64,000 bases of DNA from Hansfordia pulvinata (taxonomy: Eukaryota; Ascomycota; Sordariomycetes; Xylariales): contig BJKQ01000009.1 of NCBI GenBank assembly GCA_006538405.1, positions 816,001-880,000 of the forward strand. Reading direction: 5' to 3'. Positions 1-13,063 of the stretch are shown here, piece after piece. Made by a program: the position numbers and the translations under genes. How positions within the stretch are numbered: position 1 is the stretch's first letter; the number at the start of each line of letters is the position of its first letter. The notes below the pieces were generated by a model. It saw nothing but the letters and a program-made list of their open reading frames with translations. It was not told the origin of the DNA and searched no databases.

Positions 1-2956
1 CGAGTCGGTTGAGCGTGGTGACGGGTGAGGACCGTGAGCAAAGACGGCAGGCGGGTGTGTGTGTGTGTGTGTGTGTGTGAGAGTGTGGGTGCCTTCACGA
101 CCAGATGGGCGCGTCACTGGCCGATGGTCCGTTACCGTTGCCGCTGCCGTCGCCGTCGCCGTTGCCGTTGCAGTCGCTCGACGGACGGGACGGGACGGGT
201 GGCCCCAGAGCGGTTAGTCACAGTGGTTCCCACGCCTCCAAGTCCGCTACGAGTGATGAGGGCGTACGAGTAGCTGGAGGGCACGAGGGCTAGTTCGTCA
301 GTGACAGCCCGTGACTGTGGATGTTCACGAATACTCCACTAAACGACAACAGCCCGCCCTGGCAAGTCGTTCTAACGTTAGTGAACTCGGGACCCGTCCA
401 TAACGGCATGAAACGAGATCGTAGCTCGGTGCGGTTGTCGCCGTACATCCAGACGACAGCGGCGCGATGCTACCCTCTGCTCAATCCCGGTGCGTTCAGC
501 TCCAGCACGTCGGCTGACTCGTTCGTTCGTGTCGCAAACAAATAAACAACCAGGCGCGCGGGGTCTGTCAAGCCGGGATCCGGTTGGCCCTCCACCATTC
601 GCCAACCCGGGGTCTTGTGCGATACGCGCCCGGCTCGCGGGTGCGCCTCTTAGCTATCATCCCCGCCCCCGCCTGGACATCTCAGAGCGAATCATTCCCG
701 TCAGCCACCACCACAGCAGCCTCAAGTCCACGCCGTGAAACGGGAAAAAAAAAAGGGGGGGCTCGATACATGAGACGGTTAATTGATCGTGTTCAGAGCA
801 TGGTGTCCACCAGAGTTTCAATTATAGCCCAGCCATAGCTTGGTCGGATCTCCTGCCAACTGTGTCCAAGGCAGCCAAGAAAGTACCATCCACACTTCCC
901 TCGCCGTGGACGGGGCCGGGGTGTCTGACTGAGCGTTGAGGGATGAGTCTACCTGAGAAGGCCTCCAGAGACGAAAATGGAGAGACGGCGTTGGCTCGAG
1001 CTTTCCTGATGCGTAGGTACGCAGGGGTCTTTTGGTCCTTGGATAGCTCGATCGTCATCGTCGGCATAGAATTGATCATATTAGAAGTCTTCTTATCACT
1101 CGATAGCATGCCATAACATGCCACAGCTGACGAAAGCCCTCCGCGGGGCTTCGCTACTCACCCATTCACTGTAGTAGGGCACGATGCACGACAGAAGGGT
1201 CATATCGAAGGGGCCCGTCTTGGGAGACAGGCATTCATGCTACTGGTTCGCGTTCATTTTTTGGCACTTATATGACATTGAAGTTGACTCTGAAGAGCCG
1301 GCTGGCTCCAAAATACAAATGTCCTAATAATGGAAGCTGCGACGGTCATCTTGCACTCTGAACCCAGCCTGAAAGCGGATCGGGATAGGGTGTCAATATT
1401 GATGCTCTGTGGTTGGGTAATCGCTCGCAATGAATCCTGGAGTGCAATGTCTTGTCTCACTCTTACACCTGAAGTGTTTGTTCGGCAGCCAGGCTCAGGC
1501 CACGAGTCAGATTCCGCAGACTTGAATATGTGGTTGAACGGATCACTCCGCCTGACCAGAGGATGATGCAATGCAGTGACCAACTGTGATCATATGCTCT
1601 GTTCTGCTAAGATCACGGGGTTAGACAAACAACACCTTTCAAAGTTGAAAGAGCAGTCGCCGGCTTTCGTGCCAGGAAAGCACTCCCTCCCGGGGATGCG
1701 CCCCGTGTACTCCTCAGGAACCTTGTCCGACTTGACAGAATTGCTTGTGACTGGGCGAGGTTGACGACGAGACGAACCATCAGACGCAGAATTGAGCCTC
1801 TTTGAGGGGCGAGATAAGCGGGCTTTAGATGAGATTCTGATCATGAAATGTCTTTCCTCCCATCGCCCTGTCTCAGACGGGAACGGTTGGTGTAACGCGT
1901 AGTCCGGCGAAGACCTGCCGATTCGTGGGATTGCGGAGTGAGGGAGCACTGGGGTGGGACAGCGTTCGATGACTCTCAGAAACGTTGCTCCTCTTGACGG
2001 AGATGACGACTGAGGGCTATTGGTCTGCCGCTTGCGGCAGCGCATCTCGTAGCAACAGAGCGGAACGGACCTGTAGTCCAAGGCAAACGCCTAAAACAAA
2101 GAAGCATGATGTATGATGTAAAGTACGGGCCAGCTCGCGCAGACCGACGGCAGATCGCTTGCTTACGCCAGCCGGTTTTGCGGTTCTGTGCCGCCGCAGC
2201 ATCCAGGTTTTCCTTTCGGCGGCCGACCGAGCCCGTTTGCCGTTCCCATCCTCTCGCTGCGATAGCGATATAAGCCCCCATGTACTTTGGATGGCACTCA
2301 ATCGATCAGAAGAGGTTCCATCGGTCGCTAATCAGCTCCCGAACATGCAAGTGACACAGGAGATTCGAAGCTCGGCTCGGGGTGCCCGGAGCCCTCGCAG
2401 ACGTAACCCGGAAAGGGGGATCGCCTCTCGCGATGAGGCTCTTCGCAAGCCGCCATCGCATCGGCTCCTGAAGCTTGGGATGGAGCATGGAGGCTCGGTG
2501 GCGGTGTCTTGCGTTGTCCACGCGATCATGCGACCCTGGAAGCTGGCGCCGGGCCAAGCCAAGGGCGGCCCGCGATGTTGCCGACGATACGCGGGTAACC
2601 GCAGCGCAGGTGTCGCTTAATCTCTGAGGCGCTCTCGTCATATCGGGGCTATCTATCTCGACGGACGGACGGCTTGACACCGGCCCTCTACAAAAGAGCC
2701 GTGGCCGTTCTCTCGGCCGAGCGCAAACGCACGCGCGGGGTGGCCGTTCGTTTCGGGGTGGCAGTTCGTTTGCTCAACCCCGACAGCCAGGGGTTGAGGG
2801 CTACACCCACAGGTTCGGGGCGAGAGAGGTATATAGACGGCAGCGGCTCGCCCATCCCCCGCGATGCCTCTGAAGAAGAAGAATTACGTCGACAGTGACC
2901 TGTCGCATTCGAACTCCGGCACATCCAGACAGCTCAGCACGAGACGCCAAGGCCAA
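1..2956. other. Gene-poor left flank
   Basis: I recognise no gene here. Open frames of 60-160 codons occur on both strands but overlap one another, lack recognisable domains and lack convincing splice structure. Visible items are a (GT)n microsatellite at about 55-79 and a TACGAGTA motif at 265-272. The last few hundred bases are the upstream region of the purine permease gene, whose own frame is open from an ATG at 2864. Confidence 0.6.
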
Positions 2957-5900
2957 ATGCGGTCTGCCTTGACTCTACTCCTGGCGTTGGCTACCATCTT
3001 CTGGGCCTGCGGGACGAGCTGCCGGCCGCTCGCGGGATGGACACGACGGGCCGACGTCCTGGCTCCTAAAGTCATGATCATCAGCATGGTATATGAAATG
3101 TTTCTTCTTGTTTTCCACGCGTTGCCCCCCTCCCCCTATCTAAATGGGGCTGCCATGATGCTTGCGTCTTCTATCTTCCCCTCTCACAGCGATACTCAAC
3201 CTCGCACTTACTACCTACCCCCTGAGCCCAGTTGGCAGCAGCCTCAGGCGACACTCACCTTGATGACACCATTGCATACTGCACTGCACCATACTATACC
3301 GTCCTACTGACACGACCCCATCGCGCACAGTTCGAGCCCGAGGCCGAGATATGGTACAGGCGGTTCCCCGAGACGGGGCTGGGGGACCTGTACGCGCGCA
3401 ACATCTCGGTGCCGGGCCTGTCGCCGCTGTACCCGGCGGTGCACTGCACGGCGTCGGGCGAGGTGTGCCAGGTGACGACGGGGGAGTCGGAGATCAACGC
3501 GGCGGCGACCATGTCGGGGCTGATCTTGTCGTCTTCTTCTTCTTCTTCATCCTCTTCTTCTTCTTCCTCCTCCCCCTCGTCCTCCTCATCGTTCGACCTC
3601 CGAAGGACTTACTTCGTCGCCGCGGGCATCGCCGGCGTCAACCCGAGGCTGGGCACGCTGGGCAGCGTGGCGCTGGCGCGGTACAGCGTGCAGGTGGCGC
3701 TGCAGTACGAGCTGGACGCGCGGGAGATGCCGGCCAACTTTTCGTCGGGCTACTTCGCGTACGGGGCCGACGACGCGGGCAGCTACCCGACGGTGCTGTA
3801 CGGCACCGAGGTGCACGAGGTCAGCGCGGCGCTGCGGGACGCGGCGCTGGCCATGGCGTCGCGGGCCCGGCTGGCGGACGGCAGCAATGACGACGATGAC
3901 GACACTGACGACGATGGTGATACCGATACTGATACTGATTCATCGTCCTCGTCGTCGTCGTCGATCGCCGAGTACCGGGCGCAGTACCGCAGCAGCGGCG
4001 AGGCTTACGCGGCGGCGGCGGGGGCGCCGGCGGTGGTGGCGTGCGACTCGGCGACGAGCGACGTGTACTACTCGGGGCGGCTGCTCAGCGAGGCGTTTGA
4101 GCGGACGGCGGGCGTGTGGACCAACCAGAGCAACGTGACGCTGTGCATGACGGCGCAGGAGGACAGCGCCGTGCTGCAGGTCCTGCTGCGCGGCGCCCTC
4201 GCCGGCCTCGTCGACTTTTCCAGGGCCATTGTGCTCCGAAGCGGTAAGTCCTTCGTTCCGTTAGTCTTTTTTTTTTTCTTTTCTGGGCTGTTTGCACTTT
4301 CATCATCACCAAAGTGTGGCTGCGTGGAAGCTGTGAAGGGCCGGCCCGTTGAGCCGGGCCCGGGCCCGCTGTGAAAAGCGCCGAGACGCGGCGGCGGCGG
4401 CGGCGGCGGCGGCGGAGCGGAGCGGCGGCGCAGACCACACCTTCCCCCCCCCCCCCTATCCCCCCTTTCGAGTATTCACTTGCCCCCTCCTTTTTTTTCC
4501 TTTTCCCTGACCCAGAACCCGACCCGACCTCCCGAACGCAACATATACTACCCACAGACATGCCCACCTACCTACCTTACCTTACCTTACCTTGGGTAAT
4601 CGTCCCTGGCCTGGACCCAGCGCCGATCTCCCACCCGTTCTTCTCGCATGCAGGGCGGGCCCTTCCGTCGGCGCCTCTGCTTTGGGACTCTCCCTCTTTT
4701 CTCAGGTTTCTCGAAAGAGCTGCCTCCCCCACCCCTTTCCCCTTTCCAAGTCCGAGTCTGGGTCAGATGAGGGGTTTCGTTAGTTCGCCCCCCCCCCCCC
4801 CTCCCTCCCCCGAGAGACCCCACGAGGCCATGCAATGCGACGATGCGTTGGAGGCTGCACGTCGGTGGAGAGCAGGGCGCCGCCGCGTTTGGGACGCCAC
4901 GCCATTTGCTGGCCGCCCTCCCCACCGCCCTCCCACCGCGCCGCCGCCGCCGCGTGCGTGGGCTACGAGTGTACTCGTGTACTCGTATACCACCCCGGGA
5001 GCAGTTCAGCCCGGGCCTCTTCATCACTTTCTCTACGAGCAATCTAAAAATGCGCTTCTTCTCTCGTCGCCGTGCGTGTGTTGGGTCGCAGAGTGGCAGA
5101 GCAGCAGTAGTGCGGCGCCCAAAAAAAAAAAGAAAAAGGGAAAAAAAAAACACGACAAGCGGCGGTCGGCAGAGCCCCATAATCCAGGCATGACATGGCA
5201 CGGCATGGCATCGCATGGCGTCGCATGGCGCCGCCGCGTGGGAGTGGGCTTGTCAAAAGGTATGCCCGTGGCTGCTTCGAGTATAGCTCGCTCTGGCTGC
5301 TCTTCTTCCCCACCAACCGACCCTAGACACACCACTTTTTTTTTTTCCTGTTTGGGGCATTGGGAAGAGGAGGAAACTCGGCAACAAATACTCGCTTCTA
5401 TCTTTTTTTTTTTTTTGGTTTTTTTTTTCTCTTCTTCCCTTGTTGTTGCTGTTGTCGTCTTCCCGTTCTCTCTCTAGGAAAAGAACAATATCACGAGTGC
5501 ATGATAATTAACCCACACCCTCTCTCTCCCCTCCTCCTCTCCCTGACCACCCCCAAATGCAGGCGCAGACTTCGACCGCCCCCCGGCCGGCGTCAGCGCC
5601 TTCGCGCACCTGCGGCTGCAGGACCAGAACGGGCTCGGGATCGCCGTCGAGAACCTGTACCGCGCGGGCATCGAGATCGTCAAGGGCCTCCTCGACGGCT
5701 GGGCCTGCGCCTACGAGGCCGGCCTGGAACCGGGGAACTACGTCGGCGACGTCTTCGGGTCCCTCGGCGGCCAGCCCGACTTTGGGCCCGGCAGCCTGTT
5801 CTTCTCTGCTGCCGGTGCTGCTACTGCTGACAGCGCCACCACGACGACGGCAGCGGCGGCGGCGGGTGCTCGTGCAGTCGACGTCGACGTCGCTGCCCAG

Positions 5901-5957
5901 AGGCGGAGGAATATGCTGCTGGCCAGGTCCGGGAGGAGGGCCGGGGGTTGGAAATGA
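2957..5957 (+). CDS. Purine nucleoside permease (NUP) family protein, secreted or membrane-associated
   Basis: Three-exon model: 2957-3088, 3331-4243 and 5563-5957, about 479 aa; phases 0 and 1 match at both junctions (GTATAT/CACAG and GTAAGT/TGCAG). The N-terminus is a signal-like hydrophobic stretch, then PKVMIISM joined across intron 1 to FEPEAEIW, the start typical of the fungal NUP family (Pfam NUP, PF06516), which is linked to nucleoside uptake in yeasts. Exon 3 resumes with DFDRPPAG and a conserved-looking C-terminal block (NLYRAGIEIVKGLLDGW). Two low-complexity inserts interrupt the family fold: a Ser run near 3528-3590 and an Asp/Ser run near 3889-3963. An alternative in-frame ATG lies at 2864, but 2957 puts the hydrophobic stretch at the terminus. 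Intron 2 is 1,319 nt, far above the local norm. The family match is strong; transport function is inferred from the family. Confidence 0.85.
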
Positions 5958-7166
5958 GGGCTTGCACCCCCCATCCCATCCCCATCCCCTCCCCTCCTGT
6001 CCTGTCCTGTCACCCCCTCCCCCCCAGGTGGCCCACACAACGAAACGCAAACACGCACATGCACACGCCTACGGAGTACGTGCGTTACGTACGAGAACCA
6101 TCTCAATGGACTTGCGTATGTGGTTAGTTGCGGGCGGCACAGACGGAGCCCCCCCTTCTCCCCCTCCCCCACTCGTGCGTGGCAAACGCATCATCACATG
6201 ATGCGTCGTGCCCCCCAGCTCCCCTTCCCTCGCGTTGGCACCTGGGAAGAGACTTCTTTTCCAGTCTAGCGCTTTCATGTACGACCATGTACTTTGTACG
6301 CACGCAGCATGAGCATGTCTGTAGGTTAGGTTGGAGAATGGTAGCTAGCACGGCACCGATGGCCTGTTCGTGTTTAGGTTGTTGTTGGTTTAGTTGCCCC
6401 CCCCGCCGCCCCCTCTCGAACGCGTTTTTGCGCGAGAGCGAACATTATTGGTTTCCATCCCATGCGCCTTTACTTTTCTGAGACATGCATGCATCGGAGC
6501 CAAGACTGCCAACGACTCGGACCATGGGCATCTGTCGGAATCCCATTACTCGCAGCGGGCCAGTAGTCGGCAGGGCAGACTGAGACCCTGATGACGCGGG
6601 CTCAGGCACGGGCAGGTGTGATTACAGATCTTGGATATTAGCTGGTGCGAGTAAATAGTAGTAAGTAAGTGCTAGCTCAACATCCGAGTCCCGTCTGCCA
6701 AGCAACATGCATTTGGCCAATTGTAGCAATATCGTCGCTCTCTCGTCAATCCCGTCTTCGACAGGGCCCCGAATTACATTAGTGCCAATTGGCATCAAAA
6801 GCGACTGTGGGTATTCCCCGTGGCACCAGAAACCGATAGACCTAATGTCGGATTTTCGAAACCCCTGCTAGTCTCACCGACGTTGAGAGATGAAAGAAGA
6901 AAGACGAAAAGGGAAAGAAAAAAAAACAAATATCACCACTCCAATTCCCCGAACCACACAACCGTTTACCCCACCGACCTTCCCGCAGCGGGTGCAGATC
7001 TCCCGTCGCCCCGAACTCACATGGGCAAGGCAGAGGACGGACAACGGGGCGGGGGGAGGAAGGCTGTCTCCAACAAACAACACAGCTCACACTGTACTCA
7101 TCCAGCCAAAGCGAAAAAGAAAGGCGTGATCGACTACGAGTCTGGAGGGGCACTCGTTCCCTTCGT
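5958..7166. other. Intergenic region between convergent genes
   Basis: This 1.2-kb stretch lies between the 3' ends of the permease and the opsin. I see no coding region. It holds C/T-rich stretches after 5990 and a TACGGAGTACGT stretch near 6069, and should carry the 3' UTRs of both genes. Confidence 0.6.
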
Positions 7167-8090
7167 TTAAACGGTCGTATTGCCAGCGGTGGCGCCGGAG
7201 GTGGTGTTGGCGGCGCCGGTACCAGCGGCATTGGCGCCCGGTCCCTCATTGTGGACGCCCTTCTCGCCCGCGCCGCCGAGCCCGCGGGGCTCCCGGATGT
7301 GCAACCCAAGATCGCGGGGCGAGATGTTGCGGTGGCCGGCGATGAGCAGGGCGCCGAAAACGGGCTTGGCCATGATGTCGAGGATGCCGTAGAAGATGGC
7401 CTCGGAGTCCGGGTGGATGACGTTGCCGCCCTCGCTCAGGCCCCAGGCGATCGGGTACAGGAACCAGAGGAAGACGAGCCAGACGCCGCACGAGTAGTAG
7501 GTCTTTTTCGGGGCGCCGCCCAGCGCGTTGGCGTGCCGCCGCCCGTCCACCAACAGCTGGTAGACGACGAACAGGAAGGCCGCGAAGCCGAAGGTCCAGA
7601 ACCCCCACTTGTATGTGGTCCGGGTCAGGGCGCCCAACAAGCCGCCGACGATCATCAGCTCGTCCGCCAGCAGCGTCGCCAGGATCGTGGCCGTCGGCAG
7701 GCCCGCCGTCAGCAGCAGGTCGAGCAGCAGCAAGGGGGTGGTGACGGCCCAGTCGATGTAGCGCGCGTAGAAGATCTCGCGGGTTCCCGCGGCGGAGACC
7801 TGGGAGCTAAAAGGGCGGACGAACTCGGCCTGGATCGGCACCTGTCCCAGGTTAGAGCCCATGGCGAAGTAGGCTAGGCAGGCGACGGCCGTGATGCCTG
7901 CCGTGATGTAGTGGAACAGGCGGTGGGACTGCGGCTTGGTGAAGGACAGTGCCATGAACGCCAGCGTCGAGAAGCCCATCACCGCGCACACGGTGTAGTA
8001 CCAGTCCGAGCCCCGGTTGGTGATGGCCAGGTTGGCCTGCGGGCCCACCACGCTGTTGATGTTCAGCGCCTGATTTCCCGGGCCCGGCAT
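7167..8090 (-). CDS. Microbial (type I) rhodopsin, fungal CarO/NOP-1 family, predicted proton pump
   Basis: Intronless frame of 307 aa from the ATG at 8090, close to the usual length of fungal opsins. Seven hydrophobic helices are visible from about residue 30 to 255. Helix C carries ARYIDW then TPLLLLDL: Arg110, Asp113 and Asp124 sit at the spacing of bacteriorhodopsin Arg82, Asp85 and Asp96. Helix G carries ILDIMAKPVFGALL, giving Asp238 and the retinal Schiff-base lysine Lys242 (Asp212/Lys216 pattern). With Asp at both the acceptor and donor positions, a light-driven outward proton pump is more likely than a slow NOP-1-like sensor. The frame stays open upstream to 8225, but the region before 8090 is Ser/Lys-rich and unlike the family. 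The carotenoid oxygenase starting at 13995 is the nearest recognisable gene on the other side and is divergently oriented; such an enzyme could supply the retinal. Confidence 0.95.
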   Translation of the reverse strand: MPGPGNQALNINSVVGPQANLAITNRGSDWYYTVCAVMGFSTLAFMALSFTKPQSHRLFHYITAGITAVACLAYFAMGSNLGQVPIQAEFVRPFSSQVSAAGTREIFYARYIDWAVTTPLLLLDLLLTAGLPTATILATLLADELMIVGGLLGALTRTTYKWGFWTFGFAAFLFVVYQLLVDGRRHANALGGAPKKTYYSCGVWLVFLWFLYPIAWGLSEGGNVIHPDSEAIFYGILDIMAKPVFGALLIAGHRNISPRDLGLHIREPRGLGGAGEKGVHNEGPGANAAGTGAANTTSGATAGNTTV

Positions 8091-11000
8091 CTTTCTTCTT
8101 TCTTTTCCTTTGTTTCCCGTCGGGGCTTGTTGGGCTGGCAAGCTTGGCTTGGCGAGGCGAGGCGAGCTATGTGAAGACGAGGCTGGCTTGCTGGCAAGGG
8201 TCGAATAGATTTGGGTGTGAGACAACGTTCACGATACTTGGATAGGTCTCTACACCTGAAGTAGTGTATTCCGGGGAGGGGCAGAAAGCGTCACGCACAG
8301 AGATCGGGGGAAAACGCAGGTAATACAGCCAGCAGTCTTCCGCCGCGACAAGAGTCGATCGGCGCCCCGTACTTAAATGTTTTTCCCGCCTTTCAGGCCC
8401 ATGATCACAATTCCGCTCGCCTGGCGATGACCTCATCAACCCTTTGGACGGCTTAATCTCTCGAAAGACGACGATCGCCTCGGACCTACGCTACGCTCAG
8501 GTGGCGGACAGCGCAATGGGCGAGACCATGGGCCATGTCATGGTGACCAGCGCAGCTTGGGGATAGCTTCCGGAGGTCCCAGGACGCTGCCTAAGGCCAT
8601 CGGGGGGTTAGGACGAAGGGAGGAAATCATCGGATCGACGGGCTACATTGTCTGTGTCGTGACCGTGGCACGCCGTCGGGAGCCTCGGGCGTGACCTGAA
8701 AAGTGCGAAAGAGCGAGAGAAGGGGGAGATAGACCGAGAACCCCTCCACATTAAGGTAGGCAAGCTTTGGTGTGATGGCCAACACGGCAATGACAATGTG
8801 GGGGCACCGTCGATGGGGGTTCGCAGAAAAGCCCATGCCTCGTTTTGCAACGGCGCGTTTTCCGGCGAAGGGCAAAAGCCGAGCTCGATGCTGATCAATC
8901 GCCCATCGGGGTCACGCGCGCGAGCTTCAAGGTGACTGAGTCAGGGGACACGATCGAAGCTCCCGGGTTTCAGATGGAGCTCTAGTAAGCTATCGAGCTA
9001 TTGGGGGGCTGCTGGCGAATGGGCGGTGGATGGGCAAAACGACAGCGAGACCCGAGCACCGTGGGCAGAATAGTAATCGAATTTTTGACTTCGGGTCGGT
9101 TCATGAATCACCGATTAAGCTTTCCGGCGCCGCCGGCAGCGAGGCCGGCCCAGCAGGACGTGGTGTGTAAGGCTGGTGGGCGCGATGTGATGACAGAGAG
9201 GGGAGCACACACGGTTGGCGCCGACGAAGTCTATGATGTTGACATCCCGGTTAGCCCGTCGCTCCTCTCTATTTCGCCGTGGATGACGATAGCAACCCGC
9301 AATCGCTGGCGTGAAGGGCCGCAAGACCGCAATGCTTCATACCCGATCCGCAGTAGCAACGGGCGCCAAAGGGGGGGCACTGTGTCTTGTTATTTCCGAG
9401 TAATACGCCGGGATGGGAGCTGCTCTCTAGACCTGGGCCTGTCATCGTTATCGCCTCTGCTATCGCGCCGGATCTGAGGCTTCTGACGTGAACTGAACAG
9501 GCCGTCTTCAATAGCCTCATCCAGGCCTTGCTGCCGTGGGGCCTCAGATCGGGCCAGCCAGGATTCGAGCTCGAGAAGAACACTAGCCAATGGGCAGGCA
9601 AGGCTGAATAACCGTCATGGATTGAGTTTGGTGACGGGTAGACATCGAAGCGAGCGTCCCGGCGCCGGACCCATGCAACTCTGGGCTGGCACGACTGGAT
9701 CACTGGTGCTCCAGAACGGGCTCGTCGCTCGTGGATGGCGGTTCGGGGTCGAGCGATCGGGATCCAGTCTGATTGGCGTCGCTGGTGATGTTTTTTGCAG
9801 CCGTCTCCCCCGTTCGCCCGTTTTCCGTTGTCCTGTGGATCGGGGCGATAAGGATTGGGTAGAAATGGACGGGAAAGCAGTGGTATTGGTGTTGGAGAAT
9901 GGGGAATCCCCCAATCGGCCTTCCAGGCCCTGGAATTGCCTTTGCCCGCCCAATTGCACAGTCGTGCCTTCCACCCGTCTCGTTCCTGTTGACGGTGCGT
10001 GAGGTACCTGTCACCAGTGGAAGCTGGTGGAGGGGAACCACGCTGTTGGCTGGAGGAACATAGTAGATACTCGTACGACGGGAGCACCTCGCTCGGTACC
10101 TTACCTAAGGTATCCCTTCACCTTAGGTCGGTGAGTGTACCTTCCATACTCTCACAGAATGGACATGGACGGATACTCGTACGCGTAGGTAGCTCTCAAG
10201 CTATGATCACCACCATATCATCGTTGCATTCGCGCAGCTCCAGTATTTTGCTTCGTTTGCATTGGTCAGAAACTGGGGAGAACCACTACGACTACATGCA
10301 TGCCCCATACTGTGCCAATTATCTAGATACGAGTATCTAGGTAGGTACCTAGGTACCTACCCGTCATTAGCCCACGGCATCTTGCATAGCGCCAACGGCG
10401 GCTGGGTTCAGCGAAGACTCGTAGAATTCTCGGCTGTTTCCGTGCCGAGCAGGACTCATCAACTCTTCGTGGCTGCACGTGACAGACAGGCAGTCCATCA
10501 TTCAGGCCGTTGGCTTGCTGGGTAGCCGGACGGAGACGGTCGATGGGTGCGTGACTTGTTTGCTTGAATTCTTGGATTTTGCCATTCCATGCCATGCCAT
10601 ACCCTGGCCTGTCCTCTCCCTCCTCCCTCATAGAGCGCGCCGAGTCTCCGTCCGGGACATGGACGAACAAGCAACCTGAGGCGATGATGCGGAGAAGAGC
10701 CACCATGGAATCATACGAGGTTGTTCCCGAGTTGGGAGGAGGCCCTGCCCCGTTGTCGTGGGGCCCGCCGTCCGGGGCCTTTGCTGATTGATGCTCATGC
10801 TCATGCTGATGGCGGTGCGGTGCGGTGCGGTGCTGGTGCGGATGCTGAAGAATACAGGGGGCCGTAGCTCGGTCCGGGCTGCGCAGACCCCTGCCCCCCG
10901 GCCCTGGGGGCGGATCACGACTGCGCGTAGAACCACGACGAGAACCAGGACCAGGACCAGGACCAGGGGCGACCTGAGGCGACCTGAGGGCTGGCTCACC

Positions 11001-11122
11001 TGTGTCCGTACTCGTCTGCTCGTCTATTGGTAGTACATCCGTCCGTACCCGTATGGAGCAATGAGGGGGGGTTGTACGGTACGGAGAAGCCGCAGATACT
11101 CGTGCGAGGACGCCTCCAGACA

Positions 11123-11148
11123 GGGGGGGGGGGGGGGGGGGGGGGGGG
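11123..11148 (+). repeat. Poly-G tract, 26 nt
   Basis: Uninterrupted run of 26 G between the opsin and the oxygenase. The length may be inexact in the assembly. Confidence 0.9.
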
Positions 11149-11845
11149 CATCAAGGCGTCCCCTGGATCTCACCTCCTCGCATAGACTGGACCGACCGAG
11201 TGGGCGTTTATTCCCCGTACGAGCAACTGTGGACTCGCACGCGTAGCTACGAGCGCCTACTTGACTTTATTAGGGAGACCATACCTGCCCAAGTCGGCAG
11301 GTTGCCTACCATCTAATGCAGTGCCGAGCCAACAAACAGCCAGATTTGGCCGTGCGGCGGACGCATGTGTCTCTGTGCTATTACCCTGGGTTGCCTTATT
11401 CAGGCGCCGACTGGGGCCTGTGTCGCCTGAGAGCCGAACGGAGCTGCGCCGAGCCGAGCTGAGCTGATGAGCTGGGCTGACCTGAAAGGGAGGGAAGAGA
11501 AGGGAAGGGCGAGCGAGCGGCGGGCGCGGGCGGCGGGGCGCGCTGCAAGCGAACGAGCGAAGCCCAATCCGCCCCGCGCCCGGCCGTGGTGGCGGACGCA
11601 AGACTTCAATGGCCTCAGGTGGGCCAGCAATAGGCTGCATTAGCTGGGAAGGAGAAGGAGAAGAGGGGGGAGGGGGGGACTTTGGCTTTGGTCTTGGGCG
11701 GTGCTGAGTTGATTGAAAGCCTCTTTCTATTTTTTTTTTTTTTTTCAACGGTGTCTCTCTTTCAGTCAGCCCGGTGCGTCGTCTTCTCCAGTCAGCGAGA
11801 ATCCTGGTAGGTAGCAGAAGATTAGGTAACAAAGGTGCACAGTGA

Positions 11846-11868
11846 CCCCCCCCCCCCCCCCCCCCCCC
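11846..11868 (+). repeat. Poly-C tract, 23 nt, followed by poly-A
   Basis: Run of 23 C followed within a few bases by A-rich sequence with GAA repeats. It lies 0.7 kb from the poly-G tract, so the two runs are in opposite orientation. Confidence 0.9.
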
Positions 11869-11974
11869 TAAAAAAAAAAAAAAAGAAGATGGAAAAAAAA
11901 AAGAAGAAGAAGGAGAAGGCATGTGGTTAGTTCTACAGGGCACGGTAGTGGGGAATCTTGTCTCCCCCATCCCG

Positions 11975-12020
11975 CACACGCACACGCACACGCACACGCA
12001 CACGCGCACATGGACATGGA
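11975..12020 (+). repeat. CACACG / CATGGA short tandem repeats
   Basis: Hexameric CACACG-type units followed by ACATGG-type units. Simple sequence repeat with no coding evidence. Confidence 0.8.
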
Positions 12021-12300
12021 CATGCACATGGGCACACGGAGCTCTCCAACGAGAGCCCGTACGAGTACCTACCTTACGTACAGACAGCCGGACAGCCAGA
12101 CAGCACAGCGGCGTGGCTGGCTCGTGCTCGGGTTACCGAGACGGTGGCCGGCGTCTGCAGGCGTCTGCGGCCTGTCTGCGGCTTGATCCTGTCTCATCGC
12201 GTCCGTCTGCGCTTTTGCATCGATCTTGCAGGGGGCCGGACTGGGGACCCAAACCCAGACGGAACAGACAGGCATTAGTGAGGTCGGCCCAAACCCTTGG

Positions 12301-12346
12301 CCTGACCTGACCTGACCTGACCTGGCCTGGCCTGGCCTGGCCTGGC
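12301..12346 (+). repeat. Pentanucleotide repeat CCTGA changing to CCTGG
   Basis: About nine 5-nt units; the first four or five are CCTGA and the rest CCTGG, a typical variant minisatellite. Confidence 0.85.
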
Positions 12347-13063
12347 ACCTCCCGTCCTTTGCAGTCCTCGCAGTCCTCGCAGTCCTTGGGGAGGAGAGCA
12401 GAGGGGAGGGACCGCAGCTCTGGGTCTTGCCACACCTCGCCTCGCCTCGCACCGAAGCGCAGGCCGCCCGCCTCTGTACTGACTGGACTGGAGAGATGGT
12501 CCACCTCGTGTGGAATGGGGCGGCCGTGACAAATGGAAAGCGGGAGCTGCAGCCAGCAGCCAGCATCATCAATCGTGCTCCAACTCGCCGGCCGGTGGGG
12601 CCGAGGCCATTGTCAGAGTTTCCGCCTAATCATCATAATAACCAAAGTGGTGTGTCGTCGATTACAGTACGAGTAGTAGTTAGCCCGAGCCCCTCTCTCC
12701 TCTCTTCCCTGTCTCCCCCGTCTCCCCTCCCCCTTCCATTCGGAGCGTTCGGCCATGGACCTTGGACTTGGCTGGGTACCTGGTGTAGATAGGTAGTTTT
12801 GGATTGCCCATAGGTTCTCCGTCACAAAGCCGGTCCGGATGGTTGCAAGCAGGCAGGCCAATCGACAGGACAAACAGACAGGCAAGCAAGCTCGAACCTA
12901 AGGCAACAGATTACTACTTCCAAGGTAGGTAGGTAGGTAGGTGGCCGTCGTATCTACTGGTTAGGTAAGGTACTCAGGCAGACCAAGCCAAGCCAAGCCA
13001 TATACGAGTAGCCCGTCGTCCATGTCACGAGCCGGACCGGACCTGACCTGAGAGAATGAAGGA

